A stretch of 64,000 nt of DNA from Hyphomicrobiales bacterium. Lineage in GTDB: Bacteria; Pseudomonadota; Alphaproteobacteria; Rhizobiales; Rhizobiaceae. Position numbers and translations under genes: made by a program. The DNA lies in contig UBNQ01000037.1 in assembly GCA_900466875.1 (NCBI GenBank), forward strand, positions 83,019-147,018. The letters run 5' to 3'. The notes under the pieces are model-generated. The model was not told the DNA's origin, searched no databases, and saw nothing but the letters and a program-made list of their open reading frames with translations. Below, piece by piece: positions 33,382 to 42,047 of this stretch (within the stretch, counting starts at the first letter, position 1; each line of letters begins with the position of its first letter).

Positions 33382-34392
33382 TCAGCTCTGGCCCGCCACC
33401 GGCACACCGGCCAGCAGATAGCGCGGCGTCGTTGGCAGCGAGGCGGCCGACGTGTTCTTGGCGCGTCGAAGAACATCGTATTTATCGTAGAAGATACCGG
33501 TGACCACGGCCGCAACGGCATCGGGACGCGAAAGCATATGCCGGATCGCCCCGCCCTTGCCCGACTGCCGCTTCACATCGAGGAACTCGCGCAATTCGTA
33601 ACGCGCCTTGATGTGATCCCTGTGGTGCGTAACGACCGCACGCGCATCCGGAGACAATGGCATTGCCGCAAGGATAGCGTTATCGGCCTCATAAAGCCGC
33701 CTCAGATCCTCGGTGCGATGGCGGCTGCTGAGCGAATCGCCACGCACGACGGCGCCGTAGCCGCAATGTTCGATCACCTTGTAACGCGCGCCAAGGGCCA
33801 GAGCCCGCACATAAAAGTCGTAGTCCTCGCCCAGCCGCAACTGCTCGTCGTAGCGAAGCTGATGCGCATCGAGAAATGCACGGCGCATGATCGGCTTCAG
33901 AAAGCCCGTCTCGCCTCTCGGCTTGCCGCGCTGTGAGATATTGCCCTCGACGAACTGGACAAGCGACAGATCCCGCGCACGCGACTGGAACCGTGTCGGG
34001 ACTGAAAGTGCAGCCGGATCGGCCACGAAGGCGATGTTGTCGGCAATGAAATCCCAGCCACTTTCGGCAAGCATGGGCGCGAACCGACCCGGAAAGAAAA
34101 AATCGTCCGCATCGAGAATGGCAATCAGCGGTGCGCTGGATTGGACGATCGCCGCGTTCCGGGCTGCAGACGGCCCCTGGTTCACCTCGAACGAGATGAT
34201 CTTCAGGCGTCCGCTTCCGTCATCCGCCGCAAGCGCCGCCTGATCGGTCCCGTCACTGGAACCGTCATCGACGACGACGACTTCCGAGACGACGGCCTCG
34301 CGCAGGGCCGACGCCACCGCCAGGCCGATCGTATCGGAGGCGTTCTTGGCTGCGATGATTACACAGATCGTTTCGTCAACGGCTTGCGCCAT
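33382..34392 (-). CDS. exoU: Succinoglycan glucosyltransferase ExoU (GT2)
   Basis: 336 residues, GT2: CVIIAAKNASDTIGLAVASAL, VVVVDDGSSDGTD, DXD in ILDADDFFFPGR, and LRLGEDYDFYVRAL. ExoU adds the sixth sugar (beta-1,6). Place next to exoX agrees with S. meliloti order. ATG 34392 is preceded by GGAG at 6 bases; two in-frame starts further up have poorer context. Transcribed away from exoX, 111 bases downstream of it. Confidence 0.75.
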   Translation of the reverse strand: MAQAVDETICVIIAAKNASDTIGLAVASALREAVVSEVVVVDDGSSDGTDQAALAADDGSGRLKIISFEVNQGPSAARNAAIVQSSAPLIAILDADDFFFPGRFAPMLAESGWDFIADNIAFVADPAALSVPTRFQSRARDLSLVQFVEGNISQRGKPRGETGFLKPIMRRAFLDAHQLRYDEQLRLGEDYDFYVRALALGARYKVIEHCGYGAVVRGDSLSSRHRTEDLRRLYEADNAILAAMPLSPDARAVVTHHRDHIKARYELREFLDVKRQSGKGGAIRHMLSRPDAVAAVVTGIFYDKYDVLRRAKNTSAASLPTTPRYLLAGVPVAGQS

Positions 34393-34503
34393 AAGCTTCT
34401 CCATCGTCCGTCTCACCGCTTCGGGGTGCAGACTTATGAACTTAGGAAAATGGCAGCGATGTGAAAGAGCTAATTTTAGGGCTGAACAAGTCCCGATAAA
34501 AGC

Positions 34504-34797
34504 TCAGTGATCCTGGATATGGATTCTGGCCGGAGCCTCGGCGGTCAGGTTGTCGCGGCCACCGGTATCCGTTCTCGACTTTGCCGGAGCGCCGCCACTG
34601 GAGCGTTCGCTTTCCATCTGCGCCTTCTCGCGCCGCACCAGGTAAACGATACCGATGAAATAACCGATCTGAAGTATAAGCGCGCAGACAACAGTCTGAA
34701 TGAATGCCGTCCAGAAGGAACCGGACATGGCATACGCGGCAACCGCAAACACGGCGAGAGTGCCTATTATGCTCACGAATACACGCGGTGCGTACAT
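34504..34797 (-). CDS. exoX: Exopolysaccharide production repressor ExoX
   Basis: 97 residues: two hydrophobic helices at about 4-25 and 28-52, then a polar C-terminal tail rich in Arg, Ser and Gly. Small size, two N-terminal spans, MYAPRVF start and location beside exoY match ExoX, an inner-membrane inhibitor that acts on ExoY after translation. Three ATGs lie in tandem (34803, 34800, 34797); the third is 7 bases from GGGAGG and is chosen. Confidence 0.8.
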   Translation of the reverse strand: MYAPRVFVSIIGTLAVFAVAAYAMSGSFWTAFIQTVVCALILQIGYFIGIVYLVRREKAQMESERSSGGAPAKSRTDTGGRDNLTAEAPARIHIQDH

Positions 34798-34810
34798 CAT
34801 CATTCCTCCC

Positions 34811-35523
34811 GAGGGACTTTTCTTATGAGTTTTTAAATTTCATCAGTCCTCTCACATGCCTCTTACATTACGGCGCAGCGAGAGAGTTTTCAAGATTTTC
34901 GCCGGCTCATGGATTTTGACCAGTGAATCTTTGGTAAGATTCCCTTGCTGGCCAAATAAGAGCCTTTCAAACGGTTCAACACCCCGTTACCACATGTCAA
35001 CACCACACTTTTGCCACATTTAAGCCAGAATTGCCGCCTCTTGGAACAAATGGACGCCGCCGGCTACCGAGAGCCCGCACTATCCGTTCACTTATTGTTA
35101 CAAAGGTCACCGGGCGCCATCATGCGCCTTTTGCGCCGCACCATTGTATTGCAGTGCAGCAGGCCTAGGCCTTTGGTCCTAAGGGCAAGCTACTTTGGGC
35201 CTGATCCTCAAGAAGCGGCGACTGTTCAGGCCGCTGAAAATCACTGGTAATACATCCGGATCAAGTTTCGATTACGATTAATAGTCGAGATCGATTCAAC
35301 TTTACAGATGCCCGGTAGTATTTGTGTAAGCCTTTATATTTACGATCACCACCTGCGGCTGCGCCCCCCTCCCGCCTTCCGGCCTGGATCCGACCTATCA
35401 CGTCACACCGCAGAAATTTTTGTCTGGCATCAAATTACGAACACAGACTTATTATCACATAACAGCTCGATGAAGCGCCGCTTAAGGCACCGACTATCGC
35501 AAAACCTAAATGGAGCCCCCTCT
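34811..35523. promoter_or_regulatory. exoX-exoY regulatory region
   Basis: About 710 bases, distinctly AT-rich in parts (34850-35020, 35270-35340, 35415-35470), with no supported gene. It must hold the divergent promoters of exoX and exoYFQ. In relatives this region binds MucR/RosR-type regulators, but no unambiguous site is visible by eye. A 12-bp palindrome (AGGCCTAGGCCT) lies at 35161-35172. Confidence 0.5.
35161..35172. repeat. 12-bp perfect palindrome in exoX-exoY region
   Basis: AGGCCTAGGCCT reads the same on both strands and stands in the middle of the long regulatory region, about 350 bases before exoY. It may be a regulator site or chance. Confidence 0.35.
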
Positions 35524-36204
35524 ATGAAGTCAGCGACACGTTCGGCAGATACGCCGCTATCAGACCTGGACCATGCCGCCATGACACTTCCGATCGGCGG
35601 CCTGGCCAAAAGAACGTTCGACGTTACCTCCGCAGGCCTCGCCCTGATCGTTTTCAGTCCGCTGTTTTTGATGATCATGGCTTTGGTGAAACTGACGGAC
35701 AAAGGCCCTGCCTTTTACGGCCACGGCCGTATTGGCCACAAGGGACGCACGTTCAAATGCCTGAAGTTCCGCACCATGGCGGTCAATGGCGATGAACTGC
35801 TCCGCAAGCACCTTCGGGAAAACCCGGAGGCGGCAGAAGAATGGCGCCAGACGCGCAAGCTCCGTGATGACCCTCGTGTCACTGCGGTCGGTCGTGTCCT
35901 GCGCAAGCTCAGCCTCGACGAGCTGCCACAGCTTCTCAACATCCTTCGGGGTGAAATGAGCGTCGTCGGTCCCCGTCCGGTCGTCGATGATGAGTTGAAG
36001 GTCTATGACAGCTCTGCCGTCTATTACCTCCAGACCCGCCCTGGCCTGACTGGCCTGTGGCAGATCAGCGGACGCAATGACGTGTCTTACGAGACCCGCA
36101 TCGCATTCGATACGCACTATGTGCAGAACTGGTCACTTGTTCAGGACGTCTCGATCATCCTGAAGACCATTCCTGCCGTCTGCATGGCTCGCGGCAGCTA
36201 TTAA
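35524..36204 (+). CDS. exoY: Galactosyl-phosphate priming transferase ExoY
   Basis: 226 residues of the bacterial sugar-transferase family: an N-terminal hydrophobic helix (about 37-58), KCLKFRTM, LDELPQLLNILRGEMS and GPRPVVDDE, GLTGLWQISGRN. It links galactose-1-phosphate to undecaprenyl phosphate, the first step of succinoglycan synthesis. The MKSATRSA start is what I remember of rhizobial ExoY. The frame is open upstream to 35308, but no ribosome site supports it; ATG 35524 follows GGAG at a long spacing of about 9. Confidence 0.95.
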   Translation: MKSATRSADTPLSDLDHAAMTLPIGGLAKRTFDVTSAGLALIVFSPLFLMIMALVKLTDKGPAFYGHGRIGHKGRTFKCLKFRTMAVNGDELLRKHLRENPEAAEEWRQTRKLRDDPRVTAVGRVLRKLSLDELPQLLNILRGEMSVVGPRPVVDDELKVYDSSAVYYLQTRPGLTGLWQISGRNDVSYETRIAFDTHYVQNWSLVQDVSIILKTIPAVCMARGSY

Positions 36205-36215
36205 CAAGCCGATCA

Positions 36216-36244
36216 CCGCACCGCCATCCTCCCCGCCGGTGCGG
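36216..36244 (+). promoter_or_regulatory. Hairpin between exoY and exoF
   Basis: CCGCACCG (36216-36223) pairs perfectly with CGGTGCGG (36237-36244) across 13 bases. There is no following T tract, so it looks more like an mRNA stability or processing element between cistrons than a terminator. Confidence 0.45.
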
Positions 36245-36288
36245 AAATCACGATGAAATACGAAATACACGAAAACCAAGGAGATCTG

Positions 36289-37668
36289 ATGGGTATCCGA
36301 ATGGTCTTTGCGCGACGCTTCCCGACGCTGGCAATGGCGGCGGGAACAGTTGTTTTGTCGCTGACCACATCTGCAGGCGCGCAGAGCTCTGCCCAGCCTC
36401 AATCGCCGGCTTCCCAGTCTCAGGCACCGCAAGCTCAGCCCCAACAGGCTCCGGCAAAAACCAGCAAGCCCGCACAGGCGGCAGCCCCGGTTGCAGCAAA
36501 AATTCCGGAAGGCGCCTACCGCCTCGGCGTGATGGACAAGCTTCGCATCCGCGTGGCGGAATGGCAGCCGGCCGACGGCAGCGTCCGCACCTGGGATGCC
36601 GTCAGCGGCGACTACACGGTCGGCCCGTCCGGCGCACTGTCCCTGCCGTTCATCGGCGATCTCGATGCCGCAGGCAAAACCACCGGTGAGGTGAGCAAGG
36701 CGATCGGCGAGCGGCTGCAGGGCGAATTCGCCTTGCGCAATCTTCCCTCCGCCTCCGTGGAAGTCGCCGAGTTCCGGCCGCTCTTTCTGGCCGGCGATGT
36801 CGATAAGCCGGGAGAATATCCCTATTCGCCCAATCTGACCGTGCTGAAGGCCGTCAGCCTTGCAGGTGGCCTCAAGCGGTCCGATGCGGGCCAGCGTTTT
36901 GCCCGCGACTTCATTCGGGCGCGCGGCGATGCGCAGGTCAGCGGTTCCGAACGCGGCAGGCTGATCGCTCGCAGGGCACGGCTGATGGCAGAACTCGCCG
37001 ATGCCAAGGAACTGGCAATGCCGCCGGAACTGAAGGACGTCGACAACGCCAGGGAACTGATGGCGAGCGAAGCCTCGTTGATGAAATCCCGACGCGAACG
37101 GTACGAACTGCAGCTGAAGGCGCTTGCCGACCTGAAGACGCTGCTGGACACCGAGGTCCAGTCCCTTGCGCAGAAATCGGTAACGCAGCAACGCCAGCTC
37201 GCGCTGTATAACGACGACCGCGACCGCATGGCGAAGCTCAGCGAACAGGGTCTTGCCACATCCAGCCGCCGCCTGTCGGCGGAGGAGCGTGCGGCGGATC
37301 TGGAATCCAACATGCTGGATACGGATACCGCATCGCTGCGCGCCAAGCAGGATATCAACAAGGCCAACCAGGACGAGATCAACCTTCGCAACGACTGGGA
37401 TGCCCAGCGCGCGCAGGAGCTGCAGGATACCGAGGCGCAGCTTGAAAAGCTCGGCTTTGAACTGTCCACCAGCCGCGAACTGATGTCGGAAGCCCTTGCG
37501 CAGTCGGCGGAAGCCCTGAAGTTCGATCCGTCCAACAAGGACGCGACGATCAAATATGTTATCGTCAGGGATAGTGGCGACGGCCCGAAACAGATCACCG
37601 TCGACGAAAACGCCATGCTGCGCCCCGGCGACGTGATCAAGGTGTCATCAGATCTTCTGATGCAGTGA
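36289..37668 (+). CDS. exoF: Succinoglycan export protein ExoF (polysaccharide biosynthesis/export family)
   Basis: 459 residues: signal sequence to about residue 32 (cleavage near AGAQ), a Gln/Pro/Ala-rich linker, a Wza-like export domain (YRLGVMDKLRIRV to about residue 200, with FLAGDVDKPGEY), and a long coiled-coil at about 225-415. ExoF works with ExoY and ExoP. ATG 36289 follows AAGGAG; an ATG at 36253 in the same frame lacks one. The Gln/Pro linker is longer than I recall for S. meliloti ExoF. Confidence 0.88.
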   Translation: MGIRMVFARRFPTLAMAAGTVVLSLTTSAGAQSSAQPQSPASQSQAPQAQPQQAPAKTSKPAQAAAPVAAKIPEGAYRLGVMDKLRIRVAEWQPADGSVRTWDAVSGDYTVGPSGALSLPFIGDLDAAGKTTGEVSKAIGERLQGEFALRNLPSASVEVAEFRPLFLAGDVDKPGEYPYSPNLTVLKAVSLAGGLKRSDAGQRFARDFIRARGDAQVSGSERGRLIARRARLMAELADAKELAMPPELKDVDNARELMASEASLMKSRRERYELQLKALADLKTLLDTEVQSLAQKSVTQQRQLALYNDDRDRMAKLSEQGLATSSRRLSAEERAADLESNMLDTDTASLRAKQDINKANQDEINLRNDWDAQRAQELQDTEAQLEKLGFELSTSRELMSEALAQSAEALKFDPSNKDATIKYVIVRDSGDGPKQITVDENAMLRPGDVIKVSSDLLMQ

Positions 37669-37678
37669 TAGGTGGCGA

Positions 37679-38941
37679 ATGAAAATCGCTCGGTCGATGT
37701 TGGTCGACCCTGACAGGAACCAGGCCTATGGGATAGCGGCAGTGTCGCTATCCTTCTTCGTCTTCGCCTATTCCAGCCGTTTCGGCCAGGTGTCGATCCT
37801 GGCCTATTACGCGCTGTGGTTTCCGCTGATACTGGTCGACTACAAGCGGGTTCTGGGCAATTATTTCCGGTATTTCTGGATACTCGCCTTCCCGCTTCTC
37901 TGTTTCCTGTCGGCCTTTTGGTCGCCGGCGCCGGGCGTTTCGCTGCGCACGGCGATCCAGTTTCTGACCCACATGATCTGCGCGCTGATTGCCATGCGCA
38001 CGATCAGCGTCATCACGCTCACGCGTGGTTCGATCGTCGGCACCGTCGTCGTCATGCTCTATTCCATCGTCTTCGGCTCCTACAGCTACGACGCGATGGA
38101 TGGCAGCTACAGCTTTGTCGGTTCGTTTTCGTCCAAGAACCAGCTCGGGCTCTACGCCTCGCTCGGTCTGGTCTTTTCGGTCCTCTACGCCATCGTCTTC
38201 CGCCGTCGGGATATCTGGCTGCTGGGCGCGGCGGCGGCCGCACTTCTGTGCGCCTATTGCCTGATGGCCTCCCAGTCCGCCACATCCGTCATCACCACGG
38301 CCGGGCTGATCGCCGCCTGTATCGCCTACCTGCCCTTCGGCCTTCTGGCACCCGGCAGCCGAAAACTTCTCTTCGTCGGCATTCTGGTGATCGGATTGGC
38401 AATCGTGGTGGCCGGACTGCAGATGGGCGCGGTCGACGCAATCCTCGGCCTGTTCGGCAAGGATTCGACGCTGACGGGCCGGACCTATCTCTGGCAGCAG
38501 GGCATCGAGGCAGCCCATCTCAATCCCGTCCTCGGCATGGGGTATCAGGGTTTCTGGGTTCAGGGATTTGCCAAGCCGGAACAGCTCTGGGACGAGTTCT
38601 TCATCGCCACCCGCACCGGCTTCCACTTCCACAACACCTATATCGAGGTGGCGGTGGAAAATGGTCTGGTCGGTCTGGCACTGCTCGTTTTCGTTCTGCT
38701 GAAAAACGTCTTCGGCCATCTCGGCGCGATGCTCAACCGTCGCAACGATCCGTCGTCCGTCGTCCTCTTCGCCGTCAGCCTTCTGCTGCTGATGCGCTCT
38801 TTCGTCGAGATCGACGTGATCTTCCCCTATCAGATCGGCTCTTTCCTGATGTTCTATGCCGCCGGAAAGCTGACCCTGCGGCGACGAATGCCGCAGCGTC
38901 CCCAGCAGCAGGGATACAGGCACCAGCCGCTCGCGATATGA
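37679..38941 (+). CDS. exoQ: Succinoglycan polymerase ExoQ (Wzy/O-antigen ligase family)
   Basis: 420 residues with about ten membrane spans and the O-antigen polymerase pattern: FSSKNQLGLYASLGL (about 155-169) and the periplasmic loop with GRTYLWQQGIEAAHLNPVLGMGY and HNTYIEVAVENGLVGL. ExoQ joins octasaccharide units into high-mass polymer. It starts 10 bases after exoF, so exoYFQ is one operon. AGGTGG precedes the ATG. Confidence 0.88.
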   Translation: MKIARSMLVDPDRNQAYGIAAVSLSFFVFAYSSRFGQVSILAYYALWFPLILVDYKRVLGNYFRYFWILAFPLLCFLSAFWSPAPGVSLRTAIQFLTHMICALIAMRTISVITLTRGSIVGTVVVMLYSIVFGSYSYDAMDGSYSFVGSFSSKNQLGLYASLGLVFSVLYAIVFRRRDIWLLGAAAAALLCAYCLMASQSATSVITTAGLIAACIAYLPFGLLAPGSRKLLFVGILVIGLAIVVAGLQMGAVDAILGLFGKDSTLTGRTYLWQQGIEAAHLNPVLGMGYQGFWVQGFAKPEQLWDEFFIATRTGFHFHNTYIEVAVENGLVGLALLVFVLLKNVFGHLGAMLNRRNDPSSVVLFAVSLLLLMRSFVEIDVIFPYQIGSFLMFYAAGKLTLRRRMPQRPQQQGYRHQPLAI

Positions 38942-38954
38942 AAGCGCCCAAACG

Positions 38955-38988
38955 AAAACGGCCCGAAGCAGACGCTCCGGGCCGTTTT
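38955..38988. terminator. Bidirectional terminator between exoQ and minE
   Basis: AAAACGGCCCG (38955-38965) pairs perfectly over 11 bases with CGGGCCGTTTT (38978-38988), with A and T runs at the ends, so it can stop both convergent transcripts. Confidence 0.8.
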
Positions 38989-39008
38989 CATGTCCAGTCT
39001 TGGGAGAC

Positions 39009-39272
39009 TCAGGCTGCCCTTGCGGCATCCAGCGGGATCTCGACATCGATCTCGAGGATAGAGACATTCTCGTCGCGATCGACCTTCACCGTGACACGAT
39101 CGGCGTCGAGCTGAACATGCTTGGCGATGACGGCAAGGATTTCCTCGCGCAGGATCGTGGTCAGGTCGGAGCCGGCGGATGCCCGCTCGTGAGCCAAAAG
39201 AACCTGCAGGCGTTCCCGTGCGGCAGGCGCCGAGCGCCGTGGCGAGCGGGTGAAAAGACGCAGTATGCTCAT
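39009..39272 (-). CDS. minE: Cell division topological specificity factor MinE
   Basis: 87 residues: N-terminal amphipathic, MinD-binding part (LRLFTRS, then AARERLQVLLAHER at about 17-30) and a C-terminal dimerisation domain (DENVSILEIDVEIPL). It drives MinCD oscillation so that the Z-ring forms at mid-cell. Its ATG overlaps the minD stop by 4 bp. Confidence 0.95.
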   Translation of the reverse strand: MSILRLFTRSPRRSAPAARERLQVLLAHERASAGSDLTTILREEILAVIAKHVQLDADRVTVKVDRDENVSILEIDVEIPLDAARAA

Positions 39273-40084
39273 GCGGCCTTCCTTCCAAAGAGTTTTCCGA
39301 AGATGCCGCGCTTTTCGCCCGGAATCGTCACAGGAACGACTTCGCCGGCCAGACGGCGGGCAGCTTCGAAATAGGCCTGGGCCGGGGCGCTGCGCTGATC
39401 GGCAAGCGTTACCGGAGCACCGAGGTTCGATGCCTTCAGAACATCCATGCTTTCCGGAATGATACCGAGAAGCGGGATGGACAGGATTTCCAGAACGTCG
39501 TCAACCTTCAGCATGTCGCCGCGTTCGGCACGATTGCTGTCATAGCGGGTGAGCAAAAGATGCTTTTCCATCCGCTCGCCGTTCTCGGCCTTCAGCGTCT
39601 TGGAATCGAGCATGCCGATGATACGGTCTGAGTCGCGAACCGAAGACACTTCCGGGTTGGTCACGACGACGGCGACATCCGCATGGCGCATCGCAAGCGT
39701 TGCGCCCTTTTCGATGCCGGCCGGGCTGTCGCAGATGACCCAGTCAAAATACTTCTTCAATTCGCCGATGACGCGCTCGACGCCTTCTTCCGTCAGCGCA
39801 TCCTTGTCGCGCGTCTGGGAGGCCGGCAGCAGGAACAGCGTGTCGAGCCGCTTGTCGCGGATCAGCGCCTGCGGCAGCTTGGCGTCGCCGTTGATGACGT
39901 TGACGAGGTCGTAGACCACGCGGCGCTCTGCACCCATGACGAGGTCGAGGTTGCGCAGCCCAACGTCGAAATCGACGACGGCGACCTTTTCATTACGCTG
40001 TGCAAGCGCTGCCCCGAGTGCGGCTGTCGATGTTGTCTTGCCAACCCCGCCCTTGCCGGACGTCACGACTATGACTTTCCCCAT
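39269..40084 (-). CDS. minD: Septum site-determining ATPase MinD
   Basis: 271 residues, ParA/MinD family: deviant Walker A GKGGVGKTT (10-18), switch VDFDVGLRNLD, and a C-terminal amphipathic helix (RGIFGKLFGRK) that binds membrane. ATG 40084 follows AGGAGATCAGG; the upstream extension to 40219 has no support. Middle gene of minCDE, 31 bases after minC. Confidence 0.96.
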   Translation of the reverse strand: MGKVIVVTSGKGGVGKTTSTAALGAALAQRNEKVAVVDFDVGLRNLDLVMGAERRVVYDLVNVINGDAKLPQALIRDKRLDTLFLLPASQTRDKDALTEEGVERVIGELKKYFDWVICDSPAGIEKGATLAMRHADVAVVVTNPEVSSVRDSDRIIGMLDSKTLKAENGERMEKHLLLTRYDSNRAERGDMLKVDDVLEILSIPLLGIIPESMDVLKASNLGAPVTLADQRSAPAQAYFEAARRLAGEVVPVTIPGEKRGIFGKLFGRKAA

Positions 40085-40115
40085 CCTGATCTCCTGTATT
40101 GAACCTTGTGCCGGT

Positions 40116-40862
40116 TCAGAAAAGTATGTCTGCCATGATCGTGTCGCCCTCGAGCGACAGTTGCACGGCGTGCCCGCGAAGGCTCGAATCCATGTCTTCC
40201 GCCATCTTGTAGATGCCATCGATGGCGATCAGCTCGGCCTCGAGACGGCGGCAGAAAATGCGTGCGTTGGTATTGCCGATCGACCCTGCCATCGCACGGC
40301 CGCGAAGCGCGCCGTAGATGTGGATCGAACCGCCGGCAATGACTTCGGCGCCGGATGCGACAGAACCGACAATGGTGATGTCGCCTTCCGGAAAGATGAT
40401 CGACTGGCCCGAGCGGACCGGTTCGTCGATGACCAGAGACTGCGGGATCGCGCGAACCTGCGGCGCTTCCTGGCGCTGCGGTGCCGGTTCGGCAGCCTCG
40501 GCTTCAGTCTCCGTTTCCGGCTCCCTTGCCGTCACCTCGACGTCGGAGGCGGGCTTGCCGCCCTTCATCGCCGGCGGCATGCCCGGACCGAGCATCGAGG
40601 GCCGTGCGCCTTCCACGCCCATGACCCGAACATTGCGTTCGGCCAGGTCATCGATCAGCTGTTTCAGTTCGGGCTTCTTGATCGGCAGTTCCGACACGTC
40701 GAGAACGACGGGTCTGTCGAGAAAGAACCCGGCAGATCGTGCAGCCAGATCGTCGAGGCGTTCAAGCCATTGATCCAGCGGAAGATCCGGTGAAAGAACG
40801 ACCGCCAGGAACGAACGGCCCTTGATACGAATGGAGCGAGCGTCTGTTAGCACTTTGGTCAT
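40116..40862 (-). CDS. minC: Septum formation inhibitor MinC
   Basis: 248 residues: N-terminal FtsZ-inhibitory domain (to about 105), a linker rich in Glu and Ala (about 120-145), and the C-terminal beta-helix with the RSGQ motif and repeated GDITIVGSVASGAEVIAGGSIHIYG that binds MinD. First gene of the operon; a full CtrA-type site lies 43-58 bases upstream. Confidence 0.95.
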   Translation of the reverse strand: MTKVLTDARSIRIKGRSFLAVVLSPDLPLDQWLERLDDLAARSAGFFLDRPVVLDVSELPIKKPELKQLIDDLAERNVRVMGVEGARPSMLGPGMPPAMKGGKPASDVEVTAREPETETEAEAAEPAPQRQEAPQVRAIPQSLVIDEPVRSGQSIIFPEGDITIVGSVASGAEVIAGGSIHIYGALRGRAMAGSIGNTNARIFCRRLEAELIAIDGIYKMAEDMDSSLRGHAVQLSLEGDTIMADILF

Positions 40863-40904
40863 CTACGTTAAGAATTCGTTGCCCGATGTCTACCGCTGAC
40901 GTGG

Positions 40905-40920
40905 TTAACAAATGGTTAAC
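40905..40920. promoter_or_regulatory. CtrA binding site upstream of minCDE
   Basis: TTAACAAATGGTTAAC is an exact match to the CtrA consensus TTAA-N7-TTAAC. It ends 43 bases before the minC start codon, where it could overlap the promoter. CtrA control of minCD has been reported in Sinorhizobium meliloti, which supports the reading. Confidence 0.7.
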
Positions 40921-41084
40921 GCGACCCGCCCAAATCTTAAGAAACGGTAACGAACTGGGGTTAAACAGGATCGCGATAAGTGATGCGCGCAGCCTGAACC
41001 CGCAGCCTTGATCGAGGCTTATGCGGGATTTCTTGAACACGTTTTTTTTCGAAACCGACAACGTGAACCGGTGTCGATGGGCAT

Positions 41085-41120
41085 AAAAAAGCCGGAGGCG
41101 TGCCAAACGCGCCTCCGGCT
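41085..41120 (-). terminator. Terminator after the dehydrogenase operon
   Basis: GCCGGAGGCG (41091-41100) with CGCCTCCGGC (41110-41119), loop of 9, and on the minus strand a run of six T (41090-41085). It lies 37 bases past the stop of the gene ending at 41157. Confidence 0.85.
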
Positions 41121-41156
41121 CGATCGATTTCCGCTTGTCGCCATCAGCGGAGAGAA

Positions 41157-42047
41157 TCAGCCCTTCGGATTGATGTTTTCAAAATGCAGCAGAAGACCGC
41201 TGTGGTCCTTTTCCCCGCCGCCTTCGAAGACGAAATCCGAAAATTCGCCGGTCACCGTCTGCGTCAGCGGCAGTTGCAGCGAAAGCTCGTTGGCCAGCGC
41301 CATGACCGTTTTCAGGTCCTTCAGCTGGTTGTTCGACGACCCGCCCGGCTCGAAATTCCGCTCGACCATGCGCGCGCCGTGCAGCTCCAGAATACGGCTT
41401 TCGGCAAACCCGCCGCGGATCGCATTACGGAAGGCTTCGCGGGATGCACCGCCGGCCTGAACGAGGATCATCGCCTCGGCCACCGCGCCGATGGTGACGG
41501 CAACGATCTGCTGGTTGGCGAGCTTGCAGACCTGCCCTGCCCCGCTCGGCCCCACATGGGTAACACGACCGAGAACGGCAAACACGTCTGCAAGACTATC
41601 AACCACATCACCATCGCCACCGGCCATGATCGCCAGCGTGCCGGCATCGGCGCCGACCACACCGCCGGAAACCGGAGCATCGAGATGCTTGATGCCCGAT
41701 GCGGCGAGCTTGGCCGAATGTTCGCGGGCGATTGACGGCGCGATCGAACTGGTATCGATCAGGACTGCGCCGTCTTTCATCGTCTCCGCCACGCCGCCAT
41801 CGAACAGGACCGCACCGACCACATCGCCATTTGTCAGCATGGTGAAGACGATATCGGCATCGCGCACGGCGTCTGCCGCCGAAGCGGCAACGGTCGCGCC
41901 CTCGGCTTCCAGCGGTTTGGCTTTCGCCGCATCACGGTTCCACACCGTGACCGGATACCCGGCGCGGGCAAGCCGCCGCGCCATCGGTCCGCCCATCAGG
42001 CCAAGGCCGAGAAAGGCGATAGTCTTCTTCTGGCTCCCGGAGGTCAC
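41157..42047 (-). CDS. NAD(P)-dependent beta-hydroxyacid dehydrogenase (HIBADH/GarR family)
   Basis: 296 residues of the 3-hydroxyisobutyrate dehydrogenase family: NAD motif GLGLMGGPM (14-22), substrate loop APVSGG (124-129) and catalytic Lys175 in GQVCKLANQ. Members include GarR, LtnD and MmsB. Pairing with a DenD-like enzyme in a sugar-acid regulon suggests an aldonate or tartronate-semialdehyde type substrate. It overlaps the upstream denD-like gene by 4 bp. Confidence 0.85.
   Translation of the reverse strand: MTSGSQKKTIAFLGLGLMGGPMARRLARAGYPVTVWNRDAAKAKPLEAEGATVAASAADAVRDADIVFTMLTNGDVVGAVLFDGGVAETMKDGAVLIDTSSIAPSIAREHSAKLAASGIKHLDAPVSGGVVGADAGTLAIMAGGDGDVVDSLADVFAVLGRVTHVGPSGAGQVCKLANQQIVAVTIGAVAEAMILVQAGGASREAFRNAIRGGFAESRILELHGARMVERNFEPGGSSNNQLKDLKTVMALANELSLQLPLTQTVTGEFSDFVFEGGGEKDHSGLLLHFENINPKG

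Noticed and set aside
35308..35523. N-terminal extension of exoY by 72 residues
   Set aside because: Extension has no ribosome site and no relation to the sugar-transferase family; ExoY starts with MKSATRSA at 35524.
36253..36288. Earlier ATG for exoF
   Set aside because: The ATG at 36289 has AAGGAG at proper spacing and begins a good signal sequence; the earlier one has neither.
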